Below are positions 8,813 to 16,724 of a stretch of DNA of 64,000 nt, piece after piece (positions within the stretch are counted from its first letter, which is position 1; every line of letters begins with the position of its first letter). The notes beneath the pieces are model-generated. The model was not told the origin of the DNA. It saw nothing but the letters and a program-made list of their open reading frames with translations, and searched no databases. The translations under genes and the position numbers were made by a program. Origin of the DNA: Streptomyces omiyaensis (GTDB lineage Bacteria > Actinomycetota > Actinomycetes > Streptomycetales > Streptomycetaceae); the NCBI RefSeq assembly GCF_014650895.1, contig NZ_BMVV01000018.1, positions 86,907-150,906 on the forward strand, written 5' to 3'.

Positions 8813-10222
8813 TCAGTCGCGCCGGCGGGCGATCTGCACGTTCTCCATCACGCCGAGGGCGTCGGGGACGAGGACGGCGGCGGAGTAGTAGGTCGTCACG
8901 AGGTACGACATGATCGCCTGCTCGCTGATGCCCATGAAGCGGACCGAGAGGCCGGGCTCGTACTCCTCCGGGATGCCGGTCTGGCGCAGGCCGATGACGC
9001 CCTGGTTCTCCTCGCCGGTGCGCATGGCGATGATGGAGCTGGTCTGCTCCTTGGTGATCGGGATCTTGTTGCAGGGGAGGATCGGGACGCCGCGCCAGGC
9101 CGGGACGGACTGGCCGCCGAGGTCGACGTGGTCCGGGTAGAGGCCCCGGGCGTTGAACTCGCGCCCGATGGCGGCGATGGTGCGCGGGTGGGCGAGGAAG
9201 AGCTTGGTGCCCCGGCGGCGGCTGAGCAGCTCGTCCATGTCGTCCGGGGTGGGCGGGCCGGAGTGGGTCTGGATGCGCTGCTTGAAGTCGGCGTTGTGCA
9301 GGAGGCCGAACTCGCGGTTGTTGACGAGCTCGTGCTCCTGGCGCTCGCGCAGGGCCTCGATGGTCAGGCGGAGCTGCTCCTCCGTCTGGTTGTGCGGGCC
9401 GTTGTAGAGGTCGGCGACGCGGGTGTGGACCTTGAGGACGGTCTGCGCGACGGAGAGCTCGTACTCGCGGGGCTTGAGCTCGTAGTCGACGAAGGCGCCG
9501 GGGAGGACGGCCTCGCCGACGTGCCCGGAGGACATCGCGATCTCGGCCTCGCCGTGCTTGTTCTGGGCCTGCTCGGGGAGGGTGCTGAACGCCTCGATGT
9601 GGGCCTGGAGGGCCGGGGAGTTGGCCTTCACCGAGGCGAAGTCGGCGCGGGAGAGGGTGAGGAGGGTGCCGCTGGTCTCGGCGGTGGCCGTGTAGTCCCA
9701 GGTGGCGTCGGCGTCGAGGAGCGCGTTCTCGCCGAAGCGGTCGCCGTCGCCGAGCACGGCGACGGTCACGTCGTCGCCGTAGGGGCCCTCGGAGGTCTGG
9801 CTGACGCGGCCGTGGGCGAGGAGGTGGATCTCGCCGGCCGCGTTGCCGCGGGTGACGATGATGTCGCCGGCGGAGAAGTCGCGCTGGACGCAGCGGTCGG
9901 CGAGCGCGGTGAGCACGTCGACGTCGTCGAAGCCGCGCAGCAGGGCGAGTTCGCCGAGCTCGCGGGGGATCACGCGGACGGTGGCGCCGTCCTGGACGAA
10001 CTCCACCCGGCCGTCCCCGACGGTGTAGCTGAGCCGGCGGTTGACCCGGTAGGCGCCGCCCTTGGTCTCCACCCAGGGGAGCGTCCGCAGCAGCCAGCGG
10101 GAGGTGATCTCCTGCATCTGCGGGGCGGACTTGGTGGTCGAGGCGAGGTTCCGCGCGGCGTGGGTGCTGAGGGACTGCTGCGGGGGTGCCGCCTGGGCTT
10201 CCGGGCTGGTGTCGACGGTCAT
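8813..10222 (-). CDS. eshA: EshA-type family 2B encapsulin shell protein with cNMP-binding domain
   Basis: A 469-residue EshA homologue, first gene of the 2-MIB operon. A short N-terminal arm precedes a cyclic-nucleotide-binding domain (about residues 90-205, with DRFGENALLD at the phosphate cassette). The remainder is the HK97-type shell fold, with blocks such as REYELSVAQTVLKVHTRVAD and the closing SVRFMGISEQAIMSYLVTTYY. The phosphate-binding cassette reads ATWDYTA where classical CRP domains have an arginine, so nucleotide binding may be weak or altered. Older annotations call this a Crp/Fnr regulator, but no helix-turn-helix is present. The start ATG has AAGGAGAG upstream. Confidence 0.9.
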   Translation of the reverse strand: MTVDTSPEAQAAPPQQSLSTHAARNLASTTKSAPQMQEITSRWLLRTLPWVETKGGAYRVNRRLSYTVGDGRVEFVQDGATVRVIPRELGELALLRGFDDVDVLTALADRCVQRDFSAGDIIVTRGNAAGEIHLLAHGRVSQTSEGPYGDDVTVAVLGDGDRFGENALLDADATWDYTATAETSGTLLTLSRADFASVKANSPALQAHIEAFSTLPEQAQNKHGEAEIAMSSGHVGEAVLPGAFVDYELKPREYELSVAQTVLKVHTRVADLYNGPHNQTEEQLRLTIEALRERQEHELVNNREFGLLHNADFKQRIQTHSGPPTPDDMDELLSRRRGTKLFLAHPRTIAAIGREFNARGLYPDHVDLGGQSVPAWRGVPILPCNKIPITKEQTSSIIAMRTGEENQGVIGLRQTGIPEEYEPGLSVRFMGISEQAIMSYLVTTYYSAAVLVPDALGVMENVQIARRRD

Positions 10223-10782
10223 CGGACCGGGCTCTCCTTAGCGAGGGTGGTGACCGGGCACGGCGACACGCCGGACCCGTCGAGGAGGGGGAATGGAGGG
10301 AGGTCGTCTGGCCATCCGTCCAGACCGGGGGAACAGTAACGGCCCGTCAGCACGGCCCGCCCGGAGAGACGAGGGGCATTACCTCGATGCAGTGATCTTG
10401 TTCCGGCGCCGGTTTACCGGTGGATCCGTCGGCTTTCCGCCACGCGTTCGCGCGCTGCGCGGCATGAGGGCCGGTCGGGGGTCCCGGGGCGGTCCGGCGC
10501 CCCGATCGGACGGCACGCGTTCCGGCCACGTCGTTCCCGGTGACCCCCTCTTGACAAGCCGCCCCACCCGTCACACAAGTCAACCGACGGCGTCAACGCG
10601 GGCCCCGCCCCCTCCCGCACCCCGGCCGGAGACCCTCCCTGCACCGCCCCCTCCCCTCTCAACTCTCCCTGTCTGCAAGGGAGTTCACGGGGCGATGCGG
10701 AGCTCGCGACCACGACGGCCACGGGGGTGCGGGGCGTACGGAGGGAAAAGCGGCGGGCCCGGGGGCGGGGCGGCGGCGGCCC
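10223..10782. other. Intergenic region upstream of the 2-MIB operon
   Basis: This 560-base gap holds the minus-strand promoter of the 2-MIB operon and whatever once drove the decayed permease on the plus strand. TTGACA occurs at 10551-10556, but I see no convincing -10 element 17-19 bases further on. No gene is supported here. Confidence 0.5.
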
Positions 10783-11720
10783 GTGGTGAGCGGACCGGCG
10801 CACCCGTACGCGGAGGGGGCGCCGGACCGGCGGTACGCCAACGCGGACCTGCTGCCGGCCGGGACCGGCGAGTTCCGCCGGCGGTGGCGGGACTTCGCGG
10901 CGGTCCGGGTGCGCGTCTCGTGGAGCCCGGCCCATCTGATGCCCTCCGGGATGCCGGGGCAGGACCGCTTCACCTGGCCGCGGACCCTGCTGATCTGCCT
11001 GGTCGCCCAGGCCGCCGTCCTGCTGCCGTCGCTGCTGGTCGAGCCCGCGGGCGACCGGTACGGAGTGCCGTTCGCGGTCTTCGCGCGCAGCGCCTTCGGG
11101 GTCCGGGGGCCGCCCTGCCTGCGCTACTGCGGTTCGTCCCGGCGTGCGTCCTCTTCGGCTTCCGGGCCGACCTCGGCGTCCGGGGCGTCGAGCTGCTGAC
11201 CGGGGGACGGGCGGCTCCGGCGGCCAGGACTTCCTCGGCCTCAACCCGGTGTCGGCCGGGTACGACCTGTCGAGCACCGCGCCGTCCCTGATCGGCTTCA
11301 GGGCCGCGGCGGTGCCGGCGGCGCTGGCGGGCACGGCGGTGGCGTGGTGGGCGCGGAGCAGCAGCGACTACCGGGTGCCGGCCCGGGCGAACCTCGCCGA
11401 GGGCTTCTTCGGCACCGTGTCCGGGATCCTCGTCGTGGAGTACTGGATCGTGCGCCGGACCCGGCTGCGGCCGGACGCGCTGTACCGGGCCGGGGGGCCG
11501 TGCCGGTACGCGGGCGGCTGGAACCGGCGGGCCGTCGTGGCCTTCCCGGTGGGCGGGGCGCCGGCCGTGGGCGGCTCGCAGCGGGCCGGCGCGGAGGGTC
11601 CGCTGCTGCCCTTCCTCGCGCCGCTGGACGACTTCGGGTGGCTCGTGGGACCGGTCGCGGCCGGCGGGGTGTACGCGGTGTCGACCCTGCGAACGCGGGC
11701 CCGCGCGGCGGACGCCCGAG
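10783..11720 (+). pseudogene. NCS1 nucleobase/allantoin permease remnant
   Basis: Pieces of a cytosine/purine/allantoin-type NCS1 permease are spread over several frames. The first frame (from GTG 10783) carries RYANADLLPA, RYGVPFAVFARSAFGVRG and then breaks near 11110. A second frame continues ALLRFVPACVLFGF before losing homology. A third, from about 11230, carries FLGLNPVSAGYDLSS, SGILVVEYWIVRRTRLR and YRAGGPCRYAGGWN, the C-terminal third of the family. The remnant covers roughly 310 codons against about 480 in an intact protein, and the central membrane helices are missing. Several indels and an internal deletion make it a clear pseudogene. The extents are approximate. Confidence 0.82.
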
Positions 11721-11862
11721 GCGGTCGCCCTGGGCATCCGCACAGGGCGGCCGGCGCAGGACTGGGCCCGCGCGCACAGACACGCGGGCCGGGCGGCTCC
11801 ACGATGTCCCTGGCCACGGTTGCGAGGACGCGCGACCGTACGGAACCACAAGAGGAGTTCCC

Positions 11863-12738
11863 ATGCCAGGGAGTAGGAGCCGCCTGTTCGGCGGTCTGGT
11901 GCTCGCCGTGCTGCTGGCGCTCGGCACGACACCCGCCGCCACGGCGGGCACCGCCGTCGCGGCGGCCGGCGCGGTCCCCCCGGTCGGCACCGCCTGGGGC
12001 GAGCCGGGCCCGTACGAGGTGGAGGTCGACATCGAGGCGGTCCACACCTTCTACCGCCCGAGGACGCTGGGCCCCTCGGGCGAGCGGCACCCGGTGGTGA
12101 TCTGGGGCAACGGCACCGGGGCCGTGCCCGGGATCTACAGCTCGCTGCTGCGGCACTGGGCGAGCCACGGCTTCATCGTCGCCGCGGCGAACACGCCCAC
12201 CTCGAACTTCGCCCTCGGCATGCGGGCCGGCATCGACCTGCTGGAGCGGCGCGACGCCGACCCGCACAGCGTCTACCACGGGAAGGTGGACCTGGAGCAC
12301 ATCGGGTCGGCGGGGCACTCCCAGGGCGGGGCGGCCGCGGTCAACGCGGCGATCGACTCCCGCGTGGACACGGCCGTGCCGATCCAGCCGGGGCCGCTGA
12401 CCGACCCGGACCTCACCGACGTGCCCACGTTCTACCTGGCCGGGCAGCGCGACCTGACGGTCTGGCCGGCGCTGGTGAAGGCGCTGTACCGGGACTCGGG
12501 CCACCTGCCGGCCGTGTACGGGGAGGTCCGGGGCGCCGGACACCTCTCGTCCATCGGGGACGGCGGGAACTTCCGCGCCCCGACGACCGCGTGGCTGCGG
12601 TTCTGGCTGATGGGCGACGAGAACGCCCGGGGCTTCTTCTTCGGCCCGGGCTGCGGCTACTGCGAGGACGACGGCCTGTGGTCCGGCTGGGACCGCAACG
12701 ACCTGGCCCAGCTGGTCCCCGGACCCGCCGGCACCTGA
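11863..12738 (+). CDS. Secreted alpha/beta hydrolase
   Basis: An exported esterase/lipase-fold enzyme (291 aa). A signal peptide with hydrophobic core LFGGLVLAVLLALG ends near ATAGTAVA. The catalytic serine is in GHSQGG, the likely aspartate in AGQRDLTV and the histidine in GAGHLSS. HPVVIWGNGTG is the oxyanion-hole strand. The layout resembles cutinase, chlorophyllase or polyester-hydrolase-like streptomycete proteins, but the substrate cannot be called. The C-terminal tail GPGCGYCEDD could form a disulfide. ATG 11863 is preceded by AGAGGAG. It stands alone, after the permease remnant and before a repeat-rich spacer. Confidence 0.88.
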   Translation: MPGSRSRLFGGLVLAVLLALGTTPAATAGTAVAAAGAVPPVGTAWGEPGPYEVEVDIEAVHTFYRPRTLGPSGERHPVVIWGNGTGAVPGIYSSLLRHWASHGFIVAAANTPTSNFALGMRAGIDLLERRDADPHSVYHGKVDLEHIGSAGHSQGGAAAVNAAIDSRVDTAVPIQPGPLTDPDLTDVPTFYLAGQRDLTVWPALVKALYRDSGHLPAVYGEVRGAGHLSSIGDGGNFRAPTTAWLRFWLMGDENARGFFFGPGCGYCEDDGLWSGWDRNDLAQLVPGPAGT

Positions 12739-12740
12739 CC

Positions 12741-12833
12741 CCGCGACGCCCGGGGACCGCCGGTCCCCGGCCCGCGACGGCGGGATCCGCCGGTCCCCGA
12801 CCGCGCGACGGCCGGGACCGCCGGCCCCGGGCC
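12741..12833. repeat. Three 31-bp tandem repeats with palindromic core
   Basis: Imperfect copies begin at 12741, 12772 and 12803, exactly 31 bases apart. Each carries a core close to GGGACCGCCGGTCCC, which folds on itself. They start right after the hydrolase stop, so they may act as stacked terminator hairpins or be a small intergenic repeat. The GC-rich spacer to 12991 holds further inverted segments and no gene. Confidence 0.7.
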
Positions 12834-12991
12834 CGCGGCCGGCGGTGGCCGCGGGGCCGGTCCCGGGCCGCCGGGAACCACCGGCGACCGGTCGCGCCGC
12901 CCCGGTCCTCCCGCTGCTCGTCGCCCGCCCGCCGGGGGGGCTGAGGCGCCGGAGGTCCGAGGTGCCGGGGCGGGGCGCCGGGGCCGGAGGG

Positions 12992-13333
12992 TCAGCGGCC
13001 CAGGGTCGCGTCCAGCCACTGGAGGACCTCGGGGGTGACCGGGTCGGTGATGTCGGCGAACTCGTCGTGCTTCTTGAGGAACTTGGCGACGTACGGGCAG
13101 ACCGGCACGATCCGCATCCCGGCGGCGCGGACGTCGGTCAGCGCCTCCTGGACCAGGATCCCGGCGAGGCCCTGGCCCGCGTAGGCCTCGTCGACCTCGG
13201 TGTGGAAGAACACGCGGCGGTCGTCGCGGTCGCGGTAGGCGGTGAGCCCGGCCCGTGCCCCGTCGACGAGGATCTCGTAGCGGTGGCGTTCGTCGACGCG
13301 ACGGACGACGGGGACGGCGGTCTGCTCGCTCAT
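12992..13333 (-). CDS. GNAT-like N-acetyltransferase (YjdJ type)
   Basis: A compact 113-residue acetyltransferase of the small YjdJ-type group. FFHTEVDEAYAGQGLAGILVQEALTDVRAAG is split around the acetyl-CoA loop, with the Q-x-x-G-x-A signature as GQGLAG. VPVCPYVAKFLKKH is the family C-terminal block. Such proteins are single-domain and their substrates are mostly unknown. ATG 13333 starts MSEQTAV. It stands alone and is divergent from a NUDIX gene. Confidence 0.88.
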   Translation of the reverse strand: MSEQTAVPVVRRVDERHRYEILVDGARAGLTAYRDRDDRRVFFHTEVDEAYAGQGLAGILVQEALTDVRAAGMRIVPVCPYVAKFLKKHDEFADITDPVTPEVLQWLDATLGR

Positions 13334-13686
13334 GGGGGCCTCTCGGTTCGTGACGGCCGGCCGCGCTGCGGCCCGGACCGACGCGACCTCGGGCGCACGC
13401 CCCCGGCGCGCGTCGGCGCGGTTCACCCTACTCCCCGGTATCCGCAGGTGGGAGGGGCGACCGGAGGGGCGTCCTCCGGCCGGGAGGGGTGCGCGACGCG
13501 TCCGAAACGCCTGTCCACGCCGGGCGGGGTGGCTCGTTGAACCCGGCGGAGTCCACGCCCCGAACCCCCGTGTCCGCGGACTCCCCGATCCCCGCCCGCC
13601 CCCGCCCCGGAGGCCGACATGCACCCCTTGCCCGCGCCCGCCCCCGCCTTCGCCCCCGCCCGTCCGACCCTGGTGGGGTGCTGACG
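13334..13686. other. Divergent intergenic spacer
   Basis: This 353-base spacer separates the acetyltransferase and NUDIX genes and presumably holds both promoters. The NUDIX frame stays open through part of it (from 13489), but it is proline-rich with no domain match, so I do not treat it as coding. Confidence 0.4.
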
Positions 13687-14196
13687 ATGCTTCCGGTCGA
13701 CGAGTTCGTCGCGACGCTGCCGAAGGCGACCCTCTTCGGGGCCGTGTACTTCACCGACATGGACGAGCGGCCGGTGCAGCTCCACGCCGTCTACAGCGCC
13801 GAGCACCCCTGGCAGCTGCCCGGCGGCACGGCCGAGGAGGGCGAGCGGCCCTGGCGGACCGCCGTGCGGGAGACCGAGGAGGAGACCGGGCTGGTGGTGC
13901 CCGGGCCGCCCCGGCTCCTCGCCGCCGTGTTCGGCCTGCCGGGGGCCGCGTGGCCGCTGGCGACCGCCGGGTACGTCTTCGACGGCGGACGGCTGACCGA
14001 CCGGCAGATCGCGGAGCTCGTCCTCGACCCGGAGGAGCACGACGAGGTCCGGGTCCTCGCGCTGCCGGAGTGGCGGCCGCTGATGCCCGCGCGGGACTTC
14101 GCGCGCCTCGCCGCCTTCGCGGAGGCCCGGCGCACGGGCACCGCCGCCTATGTCGGCACGTGGGACTGGGACGAGCCCGGGGCCCCGGAGGAGTAG
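13687..14196 (+). CDS. NUDIX hydrolase
   Basis: A 169-residue pyrophosphohydrolase. The NUDIX box fits the consensus exactly, running from GGTAEEGE to RETEEETGL at about residues 39-62, with the metal-binding glutamates in place. The N-terminal KATLFGAVYFTDMDERPVQL supplies the first strands. Substrate (nucleoside diphosphate derivative) is unknown. ATG 13687 is chosen; GTG 13678 is an alternative adding three residues. The last 49 bases overlap the convergent MFS gene. Confidence 0.9.
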   Translation: MLPVDEFVATLPKATLFGAVYFTDMDERPVQLHAVYSAEHPWQLPGGTAEEGERPWRTAVRETEEETGLVVPGPPRLLAAVFGLPGAAWPLATAGYVFDGGRLTDRQIAELVLDPEEHDEVRVLALPEWRPLMPARDFARLAAFAEARRTGTAAYVGTWDWDEPGAPEE

Positions 14197-15566
14197 TCCG
14201 TCCCCCGTCCGCCCGCGCACCCTTCCGCCCGTCCGGCCTCCTCCGACGGGCCGGCCTCCTCCGCCCGCCCGTCCTCCTCGCCGGACTCCTCCGACGGGCC
14301 GGGGCCGGAGGCCGGGGCGCGGCGGAGGGTGCGGATCGCTGGCACCGCGAGCAGGGCCGCGCTCGCCGCCACGCAGGTGAGCGCCGACAGGAGGAGGAAG
14401 TGGTGGGGGGTGGTCAGGCCGGCCGCGGGACCGGCGAGCAGCTGGCCCGCCGAGATGCCGGAGACCGAGCCCGCCAGCTCGTAGGCGCTGACGCGGTTGA
14501 GGACCTCCGGCGGGGTGTGGGTCTGCACGCTGGTGGCCCACATCACCGACCAGAAGGCGAGGGCGGCCCCGGCCAGCGCGTGCGCGGCCAGGAGTACGGG
14601 GAGCCGGGCGTCCAGGGCCACGGAGAGCGGCAGCGCTGCGTACAGGAACATCGCGGCCGCGCCGGCGGCGAGGGGCCGGGCGGGGCGGAGCCGGAGGGCG
14701 AGCAGTCCGCCCAGGACCGTCCCCACGCCGAGGAAGGAGACGGCCAGGCCGTACGCGTTCGGGCCGAGGCGGGCGCCGATCAGGGCCGAACCCAGCGGCA
14801 CCAGCGGGCCGAAGACGAGCACCCCGTGGACCAGCCAGACGAGGATCACCGCCCACATCCAGGTGCGGGCGCGGAACTCGCGCCAGCCCCGGAGCAGGTC
14901 GCGGCGGAGTGAACTCCCCGTCCGCCGGGCGGGGTCGGCGGCCGTCGGGGCGGGGCGGAGGAGGGCGAGGCAGAGGGCGCTGACGAGGAAGGTGGCGGCG
15001 TCGATCGCGTAGACGGTCCCGGCGCCGGTCAGGGCGATCAGCAGGCCGGCGGCGGCGGGGCCGAGGAGGTGGGCGAGCGCGTCGGCCACCTTGAGGGTGG
15101 CGTTGGCCCGCTGCGGGTCGCGGGCGACGAGCGGCACCATGCCGTTCACGCCGGGCAGGAACATGGCGACGGCCGCGCCGGCCGCCGCCGCCATGGACAC
15201 CAGGAGCCAGAAGGGCGGTCGTCCGGCGAGGAACGCCACGGCCGGCACGCCCTGGGTGACCACCCGCGCGAGGTCCGCGCCGACCATCATCCGGCGTGCG
15301 CCGAAGCGGTCGGAGAGGACCCCGCCGAAGAGGACCAGGAGGACGAACGTGCCGGTCCAGGCGCCGAGGACGAGCCCGACGCCGGTCACTCCGTACAGCG
15401 CGCCGACGGCCAGCGCGGCGGCCACGGGCATCATCGCGTCGCCCAGGAGGGAGACCGACCGGGCGGTGAAGTAGAGGGCGAACCGGCGGTCCCACAGGGG
15501 GGCGGGCGGCGCGGGGGGTCCGGCGGGGACGGCCCGCGCCCGGGTGTCGGGGTGCGTGGTGGTCAC
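14148..15566 (-). CDS. MFS transporter (enterobactin-exporter/MFS_3-like)
   Basis: A 12-helix major facilitator (472 aa) of the drug/siderophore-export type. The signature loop between helices 2 and 3 reads GGVLSDRFGARRMM. Helices are clear through about residue 420. The last 45 or so residues are a low-complexity acidic tail (repeated SEE/AEE units), encoded by repetitive DNA that overlaps the NUDIX gene; this tail may be a drifted C-terminus. The start is GTG 15566. It is divergent from a GlxA-type regulator, a common arrangement in which the regulator controls the exporter. Confidence 0.9.
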   Translation of the reverse strand: MTTTHPDTRARAVPAGPPAPPAPLWDRRFALYFTARSVSLLGDAMMPVAAALAVGALYGVTGVGLVLGAWTGTFVLLVLFGGVLSDRFGARRMMVGADLARVVTQGVPAVAFLAGRPPFWLLVSMAAAAGAAVAMFLPGVNGMVPLVARDPQRANATLKVADALAHLLGPAAAGLLIALTGAGTVYAIDAATFLVSALCLALLRPAPTAADPARRTGSSLRRDLLRGWREFRARTWMWAVILVWLVHGVLVFGPLVPLGSALIGARLGPNAYGLAVSFLGVGTVLGGLLALRLRPARPLAAGAAAMFLYAALPLSVALDARLPVLLAAHALAGAALAFWSVMWATSVQTHTPPEVLNRVSAYELAGSVSGISAGQLLAGPAAGLTTPHHFLLLSALTCVAASAALLAVPAIRTLRRAPASGPGPSEESGEEDGRAEEAGPSEEAGRAEGCAGGRGTDYSSGAPGSSQSHVPT

Positions 15567-15602
15567 CCCACCGATGCTGGCCCGGCCCCCTCCCGGCCCC
15601 CA

Positions 15603-15618
15603 GTGTCGCGAACGACAC
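15603..15618. promoter_or_regulatory. Palindromic operator between MFS and AraC-type genes
   Basis: GTGTCG and CGACAC are perfect inverted arms separated by CGAA. The site lies in the 71-base divergent gap, 20 bases before the regulator start, so it is a likely binding site for the regulator or an autoregulatory site. The binding protein is inferred. Confidence 0.55.
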
Positions 15619-15637
15619 GATGGGGTACTTTCGCGCC

Positions 15638-16651
15638 ATGACCCCCTCTCCCCCGTCCCGGTCCCGGACCCCGCACCGGGTCGTGGCGCTGGTCCTGCCG
15701 CCGCAGCCGGCCTTCCCGCTGGCCTCCGCCTCCGAGGTCTTCGGCGGGCCCGGGCCGGCGGGCACGGAGCGGTACGCCTTCGGGATCTGCGCCGAGCGGC
15801 CGGGGCCGGTCGGGACCGGGGCCGGCTACGACATGCTGGTCGCGTCGGGGCTCGACGCCCTGGAGCGCGCGGACACCGTCCTCGTGCCCGGCTGGGGGCC
15901 GCCGGCCGGGCACGAGGTGCCGCCGGCCGCGGTCGCGGCGGTGCGGCGGGCGCACGCGCGCGGGGCGCGCGTCGTCGGCCTCTGCGCGGGCTCCTTCGTG
16001 CTCGCCGCCGCCGGGCTGCTGGACGGGCGGCGGGCCGCCACCCACTGGGCCCGCGCCGCCGAACTGGCCTCCCGCTTCCCCCGGGTCCGGGTCGACCCGG
16101 CGGTGCTGTACGTGGACCACGGCGACGTCGCCACGAGCGCCGGGGGCGCCGCGGCGGTGGACCTCTGCCTCCATCTGGTCAGCGCCGACCAGGGCGCGGC
16201 GCACGCGACGCGGATCGCCCGGCGGATGGTGACGCCGCCGCACCGCGAGGGGTGCCAGCTGCAGTACGCCGAGCCGCCGGCCGCCGGGCCGGTCGCCGAC
16301 TCGCTGGCGCCGCTCCTGGACTGGCTGGGCGAGCGCCTCGACCAGCCGGTCGCGGTGGCCGACATGGCGGCCCGCGCGCGGGTCTCGCCCCGGACCCTGA
16401 CCCGGCGCTTCACCGAGCAGCTGGGCATCAGTCCGGGGCGGTGGCTGCTGGACCGGCGAATCGCCGCGACCCGGGCCCTGCTGGAGGAGACGGACCTGCC
16501 GGTGGAGACCATCGCCCACCGGGTGGGCCTCTCCTCCGCCGTCAACCTCCGCCGCCGCTTCCACGAGGCCCTGCGCACCACGCCCGCCGCCTACCGCCGC
16601 GCGTTCCGGGCGGAGGGGGCGGGGGCGGGGCGGCCGGAGACCGGGGGGTGA
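15638..16651 (+). CDS. GlxA family AraC-type transcriptional regulator
   Basis: A 337-residue regulator with a DJ-1/PfpI-like N-terminal domain and a C-terminal AraC helix-turn-helix. The amidotransferase-like elbow is VVGLCAGSFVLAAAG near residue 110. The DNA-binding domain (about residues 230-325) shows ARVSPRTLTRRFTEQLG and the second helix pair ending in LSSAVNLRRRFHEAL. I chose ATG 15638 over 15620 because the N-terminal strand RTPHRVVALVLP then begins at the usual distance. It is divergent from the MFS exporter and probably regulates it. Confidence 0.93.
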   Translation: MTPSPPSRSRTPHRVVALVLPPQPAFPLASASEVFGGPGPAGTERYAFGICAERPGPVGTGAGYDMLVASGLDALERADTVLVPGWGPPAGHEVPPAAVAAVRRAHARGARVVGLCAGSFVLAAAGLLDGRRAATHWARAAELASRFPRVRVDPAVLYVDHGDVATSAGGAAAVDLCLHLVSADQGAAHATRIARRMVTPPHREGCQLQYAEPPAAGPVADSLAPLLDWLGERLDQPVAVADMAARARVSPRTLTRRFTEQLGISPGRWLLDRRIAATRALLEETDLPVETIAHRVGLSSAVNLRRRFHEALRTTPAAYRRAFRAEGAGAGRPETGG

Positions 16652-16660
16652 CCCGGGACC

Positions 16661-16680
16661 GGGCCGGGCCCGGCCGGCCC
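16661..16680. terminator. Weak hairpin between convergent genes
   Basis: A 7-bp stem (16661-16667 with 16674-16680) lies just after the regulator stop, before the convergent cellulase. The surrounding run of GGCC repeats allows alternative pairings. Confidence 0.4.
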
Positions 16681-16724
16681 GATCCGGAAGGGACGGCCCG
16701 GGGCGCCCCCGTGGGTGCGGGCGC

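Noticed and set aside
8813..10222. Crp/Fnr-type transcription regulator of the 2-MIB operon
   Set aside because: The cyclic-nucleotide domain is embedded in a long HK97-like shell protein and no helix-turn-helix follows it.
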